Below the pieces are notes generated by a model, which did no database searches, was not told the origin of the DNA, and was given only the letters and a program-made list of their open reading frames with translations. DNA of 64,000 bases, from positions 34,460,636 to 34,524,635 of the forward strand of contig OW028580.1 in assembly GCA_932294295.1 (NCBI GenBank), read 5' to 3'. The position numbers and the translations under genes were made by a program. How positions within the stretch are numbered: position 1 is the first letter of the stretch; each line of letters opens with the position of its first letter. Source of the stretch: Alitta virens. Its lineage: Eukaryota; Annelida; Polychaeta; Phyllodocida; Nereididae. Below are positions 54,740-64,000 of the stretch, in pieces.

Positions 54740-55200
54740 TAAGTAGGTAAGTAAGTAAAAACTTTATTTAATGTTGGGTGTTAAAACGATAAACATAAGC
54801 ATCAGGGCTTTTGTCCGACAAATAAACAAAACGTGATAAAACATAAACAAACAGGAAAACATGAAAAATGTACGAACATATTAAAAACACTATATGTTAC
54901 ATAAAATACGGCAACCACAACTGCACTTTGGCTGCCAGTTTTAACTTTTAATTTAAAATCTTCTACATTAGACAGTCTAAAATCGTTTGGGATATTATTG
55001 TATAACATAGCACCTGAGTATCTTAATGACCTAAAACCATACTTGAGTGTTTTGAAACTAGGCTGTACAATGGTGGTGTTTTTCAATATCATATTTATGT
55101 TCTTTAATGCTGTAAAAACTACTTTCAAATGGTGGTAAACAATTATGTATAATCTTGTGGACAATGACTAGAATGTTTCTTTGCATATCAACATATATGA
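54740..55200 (-). mobile_element. 3' end of a non-LTR retrotransposon
   Basis: Minus-strand frame with the LINE ORF2-terminal pattern (KYGFRSLRYSGAMLYNNIPN then DFRLSNVEDFKLKVKT), followed by a 3' UTR-like AT-rich segment. 5'-truncated and without reverse transcriptase, as usual for LINE copies. Confidence 0.6.
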
Positions 55201-55734
55201 TATAATGGCACATGGTTAGGCTTTAAAGTAACAGCTCTTTATAGTTGACCTAAAATCATTAAAGCATCACGTAAGCACCTTTCTACCAAACCTTTCATCT
55301 TTTCAAATCCTCGATATTGCAACAGAATGGCATTACATTATTTGAAATTAGACAATATAAAGGAATTTACAATCATCATTTTTGAGACTGGATCGAACGT
55401 GTTTCTTAATCCTGGCATTCACTTGTCTTGAGCTTCTCACAGTTACACGTTTGACTTGCTGTGTGAATTTAGAAACCCAGGTAACAGTGATTGACCTTTC
55501 AATGACCTGATATGAGGCATAAATACCATATGAGTCATCATGGGACAGACCAGCTATAGTAAAACATCTAGGAGTGTGACTCTGAATGAAAGAGAGAAGT
55601 CTTGAACCACTACTTCACTCCACCCAGGTGCAAATGGGTACTTGACTATAGCTAGGAAATGATGCAATTAGCCTGTGTGTGCTGACTACTGCTGCCTGGC
55701 CGTATACAATAGAGTTTTGACTGTAAGTGTGTGT

Positions 55735-55915
55735 GTGATTAGGGCTTTACGTCCTGTATTTCTGCACGAGTTGAACTAATTAGGACAGGCAGAGACCATG
55801 GGAATGAGACGAAGGATGAAACAGCCATCCAACTTAGGCTCGAATGGGAATCGAACCCGGGACCCAGCGGTTGGAAGCCCACAGCGCTACCTCTGAGCTA
55901 GGCCCCGCCCCGTTT
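55735..55915 (-). mobile_element. tRNA-derived SINE (family B)
   Basis: Best-preserved copy. On the minus strand it starts GGGGCCTAGCTCAGAGGTAG with a B box GGGTTCGATTCCC, then the body and an ACGTAAAGCCCTAAT end. Confidence 0.8.
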
Positions 55916-55916
55916 T

Positions 55917-56128
55917 GACTGTAAACCAATATATTATATAAATAGTGGATGCCGAGGAGACCAATATGCAGTTTACTGACACCCAGGAAGTTGAGAAAGG
56001 CTCATGCTTGAACTGGCCTGCCGAGGGTGTAATTGTAAAGTCAGTTGAGATTGCCTGAGCAGCGAAACAGACTGTAAGCCAATACGTTATATAAATAGTG
56101 GATGGTGAGGAGACCAATATGCAGTTTT
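55917..56128 (+). repeat. 153-bp tandem duplication
   Basis: GACTGTAAACCAATATATTATATAAATAG... at 55917 recurs at 56070 with few changes through ACCAATATGCAGTTT. Confidence 0.8.
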
Positions 56129-57172
56129 ACTGGCCGAGCTAGTGATATTGTACGAGGGGTACCTGAGCAAAATATCACAAGCGTAAGAACCATATATCAG
56201 TTGACTTTCCATCCAACAATTTGTTATATTCTACACCTAAATTGTTATAGCCAATTATTGTTACATGATATCTTGATATTTTGCAAAAATAAAACGGGAC
56301 AATATTTCAAAGAATACTTTAATCATCACTTTCACATGTCCAACATTGCCAACCAATATCAGGATTTATTGGTCTTGTCATGTGATGCCCTCTGTGCATG
56401 CTGATTGGTGTAGAATATCTACGTTTATGGTAATTGACTGAAGCGTACAGTGCATTTCAATGTAAAATACAGCAATATAGAACACTATGCGATAACTTAA
56501 AATGCAACCCAACCAAGATTTTTAATTAAATCAACCAAGATATAGGACCTATAGGTTGTTAACATTTCCATCTGATTTCTGAATCCAACCATCAAAAACG
56601 GTCTAATTCAACCAAATATTTAGTTGTTGTGAGGTCAATTTGGTCACATATTGAGGGTTGATTAATTGCCAACATTTCTGTCCATTTTGTGCAGATCCAA
56701 TGCTGCTCCATGCTTGTTATTAAACAGGATAAATTTCGAATCCACTTTCCTTAAACGAATATAAGACATCACTGCTATTTATGGCTGGCCTTTCATTGGT
56801 ACCCAAGCTGATTAATGGAGTTACCATACGGTTACATTCTATTAAGCAAATGTCACAATTTGCTAATTCATCATATTCATCATAAGTAAAGATCTGACCT
56901 TTTATAATAACTGTCCATGGCTAATTACACTCCAAACAATCATGAACAGCCTTTGCTGAATCAGAATTCTGAAGCCATAACAGACTGAATAATTACGTGC
57001 ACTCTGTCCTGGGCTCGCAATAGTCTGGCTTTCATTACATTTCCATGGCAACACTTATTGCTACTCTGGCAAGACCTGTTAATAGGAAAACAATAAGCCA
57101 TTGTGGGGTTTCGAGTTAAGGATAACGTTAAGACATCAGTCAGGACAATAAATAACAAAGGTAAGCTCGTTT

Positions 57173-57718
57173 GTGCTGTCAAAAGTCAACTGCCTAAGAA
57201 GGAAGAGGAAATTGGACTGCCTTGTGTCATCCCCAGTGCAATACAAATCCCCCGTGCAATACAAAGTAGCTAAAGTTTGGAATCATTTGCCTCGCTCTCT
57301 TAAACCGTACTCTGTAGATTCAATACACACTTTTTGCAATAGATATCATGATCATCTAGTTAAATAATATCCAGCCAATTGTGAACATAGAAACTGCTAT
57401 ATTTGTCAGTCATTAAACTCAACTCATCCCATCACTTTCATGTCATTACATTATCATTGTTACATTATTGTAAACAAAAATGTTATCCATATTATATAAC
57501 TTATAATAATAGCATTATTATTTTTGTTTAATCTTAATTTAATTTTCTTTCTTTTTATTTAAGGTGCCACCATTACAGCTAATGCTTAGGTGGTTTCCCT
57601 GATGGGCTTATATTTACAATAGGTTACAATTCATAGGTAACGTCATGTAAATGTGTAACTGTATAATAATTTTTGTACCATTTCCATCAAAATAAAGTAG
57701 CTATCCATCTATCTAATA
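57173..57718 (+). mobile_element. 3' end of a LINE with 3' UTR
   Basis: The frame ends VAKVWNHLPRSLKPYSVDSI followed by HTFCNRYHDH, the ORF2-terminal signature of LINEs. A 3' UTR follows and ends AATAAAGTAGCTATCCATCT with an (ATCT)n-like tail. A small duplication (SPVQYK twice) is present. Confidence 0.65.
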
Positions 57719-58094
57719 CTGAAGCAGAAGAACCAATGACTGCAGCTGCAACATTACAATCTCATCTTGTATCTGCACAAGTTATAGTGAAACAGTACTG
57801 AGATAACCTGAACTAAGAACTCCAAATTTATTTGACATAGTATATACAAATATACAAGATCAGGAGAGCCCTTCTAAGACAGTAATACTGTCGCTGACAA
57901 AGGGCCCCCCTTGCAACAGTGTATACAATAATTCAATTAGAATGTTATCAAAAAGTATATATAGTCTTATTTCTTGGGCTAGTTTAAGATACATTTCTGA
58001 GATTAATGACCCTATTTATATATACCTTGGTTCTGCAGTTTCATGTTGCCTTTGATTTTCATAATTTAGGGCTTACTGGATTGAAGCTTATGTC

Positions 58095-58372
58095 AGTTTG
58101 TATGACCGGCTGCCAGAGGAAGACGTAATGATGAGATGATAAAGCCACTTGGAGTCCACCACACCATGTTACACATTTACCTCATGGGTGAAGTCTTTTA
58201 CATGACCATATACAGTAGCACCAAATATTTAACAGTTCTCTTGACTGACATCCAGCTGAGATATAGTTGCTCAGGAAGAGTGGCAAGGGCCAAGAATTGA
58301 AACCCAGGACCTTCAGCTTAGCCAACCAGTCTACCCACAGGCTGAGGTCTTAACCACTAGGCCACTTGGTTG
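58095..58372 (-). mobile_element. tRNA-derived SINE copy (family A, long)
   Basis: Carries the GTAATGATGAGATGATAAAG block at its tail. On the minus strand the head reads GTGGCCTAGTGGTTAAGACC, a tRNA A-box-like start. The most complete family A copy here. Confidence 0.75.
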
Positions 58373-59601
58373 AAAATAATAAACTGTAATTATCTGTTAA
58401 CATTTAGAATACCTCCATAAATTATATTAAATAATATTATGGCGGATTCAATATCTGGACTACTTTGACCAGTGAAGACTAAAGAGCCGTGGTCCAGTTT
58501 TAATATTGAAATGTTGCCTTATTACATCTTCCTGTGGGCCAGGTTAGTGATCCTTATCACTGGCATCAGATGGGATGGAGACATCTTGTGGGTTGTGATG
58601 CAAATGAGCCACTTAAGCCATAGTTCCAAATGGCCACACGCACGCACTTTACAATCTTATATCTTTCGAGTAAATACAGGAGAAGGAAGTGATATGCTTC
58701 AGCTGATATTTAGATGCGCAGAATCAGTTGTCTAAAACCCACGCAGTTGAATAGTCTTTTCACTGAGCAGCCCTGAATTCAGCAAGACATAAGTCTTTCC
58801 TCTTCTCTTATGACTCATTTTGCTTTTTAGAAATAGTAGGTCATAACTAACTGATTCCATAAACATAATTTTCTCTGGGAAATAACAGAAATTTACTGAA
58901 TTATAAGATGTCAAATATAAAAATACTGCTGCTAGGATGCACTTTACTTCAGCCAATCAGAGTCAAGAAGGGGACTTTTTCAGCCTATAGAATTGCAGTA
59001 TTCTGTCGTAGCCACCTGGTGGAAATATGGAGAACCTTCCATGAAAATGGATTTGGATAATAAGAGAAATTTAGTATGGTATAGTGTCTGAAATACCAAC
59101 CGGAATTTCCTTATTGTTTAATTTTATCTTTCATATGGCATCAAAATCGCCCTGTTATATCCAAGTCCAAGATCTAAACCATTCACACTGAACCTTTATC
59201 TTTATGGCATCGCCTGTTCTCTATGGGTTTCAGTCTAGACAGTTGCATATCTGGAAGCAATGGTAATGTGGTTTATGAATAGCGATGGATTTAGTCAGTG
59301 GTTTAACCATGATCTCCCCCAGCAGTTGGGAGTCCCACAAGGCTCTAATGGAGTTCTGCAAGGTCCTATATCAGATGCATATCTGCAGTGGACTCAAGCT
59401 ACAACTCTCTGGCCTTTGAACTGTGCCTTTTTGCAGATCAGATAAGTTAATTTCTACCTATTGAGGTCAATATAACATATAATATTATCTGCCAACAAGA
59501 TTCGGACAATCATGTCTCAGCTTTATCTTTAAGAAAAATTATGGTTTCATATATTGGATATTACCAACTAAAAAGTCCCAGACATTACCTTAATAGTGGG
59601 A

Positions 59602-59730
59602 TGGGGGCCTAGCTCAGTGGTAGGATGCTGGGCTTCCAACCACTGGGTCCCAGGTTTCATCCCATTGCCATGGTCCCTGCCTGTCCTAATTAGCCCAACA
59701 GGAGCCCTAATCCAGCCATGCACCCACCCA
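59602..59730 (+). mobile_element. tRNA-derived SINE (family B, plus strand)
   Basis: GGGGGCCTAGCTCAGTGGTA head with B-box-like GGTTTCATCCC; the body is truncated. Confidence 0.7.
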
Positions 59731-60565
59731 CGTTGCCTTTATGTTTAATTTGCTAGACTCGAAACTATTGAAAACCATTACAACTGCCTACATGTCATTC
59801 CATGTCTCACCCCTCTCGGATTGTCTTCTAATTAGTTCTTCATTATAACTTCTTAATGCTAAAAGTCTGCCATATCGTGACTGGTTATTCTTATAATCAA
59901 ACATTCTATTCACATGTCACACACACTCACGCCTGCTGCGAGAACAGCAACGTGACTATGACGTCACATTACATGCGCACTGATCTCCCATGATGCCTAT
60001 GCACGGTCTAATGTTTACATTTACTCCAAGTCTCCCTGATTGAGTATTTCTTAAGCACAGGGGCAACAGGGATGATGCAATTAATCAAGATATTGTCCAC
60101 CAATTACGTCATGACAACGCCATAACATAGTCATAACAACGTCACGATATGCATCTTTTTCTTGGTACAATTTAATCCCAAATGCCTCAGGGATGCTCCA
60201 GGGACGCTCAGTGATACATATCATATTCAATATTGCTAATGTCTATAATAAAGAATAGCGGATGCGATTCAGTACATTCACATTAATTCACACGATGAAT
60301 ATCATTTTCTTGGCTAATATGAAATGTACTTATATCACTGGTGTTGTGTGACAGAGTTAAAAAAAGGTTGATTAACAATACAATAGGGGCCTATATTAGA
60401 CTAAGTGTACAATCTATTAAGACTAAAAACCTTGGGTTTTATCTGAAAAACTGTTTATATCAGATTATGTCACCAAGTATAGATGTATAGATAAATAAAC
60501 CAAAAACAAGGAAACATTGCATAAGTCTAAATTGCCCAAGTTGAATCTTTGCACAACTCGAAACC

Positions 60566-60666
60566 AGATAGCATTCCAAATTGTTTCAATGTCGGCGTGA
60601 TGTCGGCGATGTTGTAACAAAAGTGGTCTATATGGAAACGATGCTGGGCCGATTTGGAATGCTATC
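60566..60666. mobile_element. MITE family 2, copy B
   Basis: AGATAGCATTCCAAATTG to CGATTTGGAATGCTATC, about 100 bp, with TGTCGGCG repeats inside as in copy A. Confidence 0.75.
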
Positions 60667-60784
60667 AGGGAACCAAGTCCTTCATTGGCTAATTATTCCA
60701 TTTATGAATCTTTATATAAGTCGAAACTTTGCTCTACTTGAAATCAGATTCGACTTCATACTCAAATGTAATTAAAAGTACCCC

Positions 60785-61590
60785 AGATAGCATTCCAAAT
60801 CGGCCCAGTTTCCATGTACAGGGTGCAGCCCAAAAAATTGCACCAGGCATCTTCTCTTTCGAGATAGCATGATGAGGTCTTTTAAAGTTTTGCCATTGGT
60901 CATTGTAATATTTTTGATCTTATAATTTCAGACAATATCAGTGTCTGAATTATTGAGAGGGTGCATGCTGCAGGGCTTGTTCTGAGAGACACTTATCACA
61001 GAAATCAAATTTCTGTCTGCTTGCATGGTGTCGCTAGTTGCAGAAAAGTCTAAACATTTGAGATTTCCTAGTTACCACACCTCTGAGGCCACAGAAAATA
61101 TGATATAAGAACAGAATCCTCCTTTTTTTTTTTTTATACGTGCAGATATATATTATGGTATTAGATGATAAGAAGGTTGGTTACACTTTTGATCAAGCAA
61201 GGTCATAAAATATAATGGCATTCCAGAGGGACTATTTGAATCTTCAATTAATCTGGAAATAATCACATGATTTTCAGGAGGATGGGCCAGTTAATTAGAC
61301 AGAAAAGACAGAAAATCGACCAAAATCCAAAATGGCACTTTCCGCCTCAAAGGTTCAATGCTCTACCTCCTTATTAAAATATATTCATAAAGATAATTTA
61401 GGACTATTATTAGTATTGTGTGCATGATTGCAGCTGCATACTATCTCTGTCAATTGAGGTAATAACAAAAGAGGTAGCAGTAGCTGCTGGTGCAAGATTT
61501 TATGCCGCACCCTGTAGGCCACTGTCGTTACAAAATCATATTAACATTGCCAACATCGCACCGACATTACAACGATTTGGAATGCTATCT
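60785..61590. mobile_element. MITE family 2, copy C, split by another transposon
   Basis: The left part 60785-60818 and right part 61517-61590 together match the reverse complement of copy B. A 696-bp element lies between them. Confidence 0.7.
60819..61514. mobile_element. Mariner-like non-autonomous element nested in a MITE
   Basis: TIRs CAGGGTGCAGCCC (left) and GCCGCACCCTG (right). TA target duplication at 60817-60818 and 61515-61516. No transposase ORF in its 696 bp. Confidence 0.7.
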
Positions 61591-62400
61591 GCGACTTATC
61601 TTAGTTTCATAATACATATAATTACCCTGTCATGTTCTCATGGTATATTTCCTGACCAACTTAATATTGCACGTGCAGTACCAATATTTAAATCTGGGAA
61701 CAGTTCACTCATAAATAATTACAGACCAGTTTCCATTCTATCAACTTTTTCCAAGATTTAAAAAAAAGTATAATAAAATTGTTAGATTTCTTCTGTGAAC
61801 TGCAGTTTGGATTTAGACAGAAGTATAACACATTATTAGCCTTTATGTATTTTGTGGATACATTTACAACAGCACTTAACGAAGTAAATGATGTATTAGG
61901 CTTATTTATCTCAGTAAGGCGTTTCATACTGTTGACCACCAAATTCTATTGTCAAATTATATAGGTGTGGTACAGGAAGGAATTATGATTGGATTTCCAG
62001 CTATTTGAGTAATAGATTTCCAGCAATTTGAGTAATAGATTTCTAGCTATTTGAGTAATAGATTTCCAGCTATTTGAGTAATAGATTTCCAGTTATTTGA
62101 GTAATAGAGAAAAATTTGTATCTTTCAGTGATTATAATTCTGCCATCCTCTAAAGTGTGGGGTTCCCCAAGGTTAAATACTTGGCCCCTTATTATTATTG
62201 ATTTATATTAATGACCTACCTAGCATTAGTAACATTATTTGTCGGCTGATCTTTGAAGATGATACCAGTTTCTTTCTAGCAGGCAAGAACATAGACAAAT
62301 TGATCACGACTATAAATGACGAAATAGTAAAGCTAATTGAATGGGTAAATGCTTTCAAATTATCACTAATACCCAGAAACTAAATATTTTAGTTTTAGAC
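61591..62400 (+). pseudogene. Decayed LINE reverse transcriptase
   Basis: Reverse transcriptase segments in shifting frames: IPxYK-like VPIFKSGNSSLINNYRPVS (about 61678), LQFGFRQKYNTLLAF (about 61800), a GVPQG/LGPLL-like segment (about 62160) with IYINDLPSI, and an EDDTSFF replacing the usual ADDT motif (about 62258). Frameshifts and a 23-bp repeat expansion make it non-functional. Jockey/CR1-like clade is a guess. Confidence 0.75.
61992..62106 (+). repeat. 23-bp tandem repeat, five copies, inside the RT remnant
   Basis: Unit GATTTCCAGCTATTTGAGTAATA. In the reverse transcriptase frame one unit corresponds to the conserved SYLSNR segment, so the array is a local expansion of that codon stretch. 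Confidence 0.9.
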
Positions 62401-63060
62401 CACAAAAGAAAAAAGTTAGTTTCAGTAACAAGCTTTATCCTCAATGCCAAATGCAGATCGCTGATTGGTCGAGAGCTGATAGATATATTTCCGTATTCAC
62501 AAAATGGCAATCTGTGGCAGGATCTCCTTACCGATCGTTTTCTTCCGTAGCTCCGTAACGGAAAGGAATTATTGAAATATTGACGTCACAGTGTGCCCAA
62601 CTAAATTGCGCTTCTGTTGATAGGTACATATTTTGTGTAGGACCAGTAATAGCCGAGACAATAATTATTGTTTACATCGCTTTTAGACCGGGATTTTGAC
62701 TGTGAATCCAACACAGCTACAAAATGATTCGATGCGAAGGCTGAGTGAAATATGGCAACTTCGTGGAATACATTTTTGTATTCTACAAATAAACATGTGA
62801 TTACTTATAATATTCGTCACATTGAAAGTATAAAGTATCTAGGCAGATTCTAGGGGTCGGAATTGGTATCATCTGCAAAGCCCGTAAATCTCCCATTAAA
62901 TCAACGCTCATTACTCTACATTATAGTATTGAGTCTCTCTTCCTATTGGTTGATTTGAGGAAATCCCAGGGAATTCCGGGTGCTTCTGCGCGATCTGAAC
63001 GATGCCAGGACGCGAATATGGCTCAATTTTGATTATTTCCGAATTTAAAATATATTAACC

Positions 63061-63126
63061 ATGGACTTACCAATCACACCAGCTGTCGGAATTTGCAGCA
63101 GAAGTATATATATAGTCTTCATACAG
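63061..63126 (+). CDS. Possible first coding exon (22 aa)
   Basis: AACCATGG context, an open frame of 22 codons and a CAG|GTAAGA donor. The upstream 60-70 bp is relatively CpG-rich. The partner exons would lie beyond the window. Weak evidence. Confidence 0.2.
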
Positions 63127-64000
63127 GTAAGATACTAATATCGTCACCCACAGGTAAACGTTTTAGCAGCACTGAAAATAATCATTTTCAGGGCTCCCCC
63201 GTTTTTTAAAGTAAAGTTCACCTCAATCCATGGCTGACAATAACTATTTACAGCATATTTATATATTATATTATATATATATATTTTTTGCTTAGTTCTT
63301 TGGTTCTTCAAATAATGTACCTATCTCAATATTGTTGTCTAGGTAATATATTGTATGGTCACTTCAGTTTCTCACTAAAAAACAAAGTAAGCTCCTTGAA
63401 AATATTGTGAGTTAAAACTTGATGAAAGACCATTATATTACTAACCTTATGTTTCAGAGTTGACTGGCTGTTACACGTCCAGAGGTGAATATTACGACCT
63501 GATGAAAATCAGTAAGCAAGAATGATCTAAACTTCCACGGTCGAGTGATCTTGTTGAATAGATTAGCCCAGTGCATTGCATAATAGTTAGTCTAATGGTT
63601 AGCTTTTGTTGTTTCATTGTTTTAGTAATTACTTTGTAAACGTGGTTTCTTATGATTGTCAATAACTCCATGGTGTTATCACAGGCGTTTGCCATCATGA
63701 CAGCACTTGGCAAGTTAGCGTACAATAAGGTATTACTATAGTTGAAGTATAAGTGCTGTCATCACTGAGTAATGTCATATTGTAAAGTGGTGAGTAGCCT
63801 AATTCGATTTAATCTTCATTTTTTACTCATTTCCCCCGCTTCTTTAGCATAGCCTGTTGTTATAGCCTAATGTATTTATAATATACAACATTTTTTGTTT
63901 AGTTTGTATAATCAGTAGATGTCGCCACAATTCTGTCAAGTTCAGCCAGAAAGTATTGCACTAGGTGACAGCACAAGAAGTAATCTTACAATATATAAGA

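Noticed and set aside
1..64000. CRISPR array
   Set aside because: The tandem repeats present are contiguous minisatellites without unique spacers, and the DNA is animal.

Overview
The window is animal genomic DNA. Evidence: short GT-AG introns, tRNA-derived SINEs, decayed non-LTR retrotransposons, MITEs, microsatellites and one host gene split over many exons. It is most likely a marine invertebrate; the sequence alone does not let me name the phylum.

The main feature is a complete, apparently undisrupted Polinton/Maverick (polintovirus-like) element at 14769-37668 (22,900 bp). It has about 221-bp terminal inverted repeats and a perfect 6-bp target duplication, CCCAGA. It carries the full core set: protein-primed family B DNA polymerase, retroviral-type integrase with a chromodomain-like tail, FtsK/HerA-type packaging ATPase, adenain-like maturation protease, double-jelly-roll major capsid protein and a single-jelly-roll penton-like protein. 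It also has a type I membrane glycoprotein, a small membrane protein and several less familiar ORFs.

Layout of the element, left to right: TIR; small membrane protein (+); PC4-like ORF copy B (+) behind a TATA promoter; intergenic duplication; 117-aa ORF and membrane glycoprotein (-); a 2.5-kb non-coding region with a strong (+) TATA promoter and splice donor and a decayed second copy of the protease 3' end; a compact eight-gene (-) cluster (ATPase, 153 aa, 349 aa, integrase, penton, basic minor protein, MCP, protease); the polymerase gene (+); a tandem-repeat spacer; PC4-like ORF copy A (-); TIR.

Three aspects of this element look under-described. (1) The polymerase reads as a five-exon gene of 1,873 codons whose four short introns all keep frame. 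The start codon sits 1 nt after a strong splice acceptor, so an upstream leader, possibly from the promoter at about 20.6 kb, may be spliced across the capsid cluster. (2) Two divergent paralogues, one near each end, share an architecture I read as two PC4-like modules plus a helical tail. (3) The membrane glycoprotein has an in-frame donor/acceptor pair that would swap its cytoplasmic tail for the next ORF.

The host gene is a two-Ig-domain secreted protein of the IMP-L2/IGFBP7-like kind, (+) strand, exons from 42798 to 52234, giving 263 aa. Candidate upstream exons at 8966-9043 and 41455-41509 can be joined in frame through an internal acceptor. If that is real, the Polinton lies in the gene's first intron. 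The rest of the window is intron or intergenic DNA with repeats: a palindromic MITE family, a second MITE family of which one copy is split by a mariner-like element, SINEs, LINE remnants and minisatellites.
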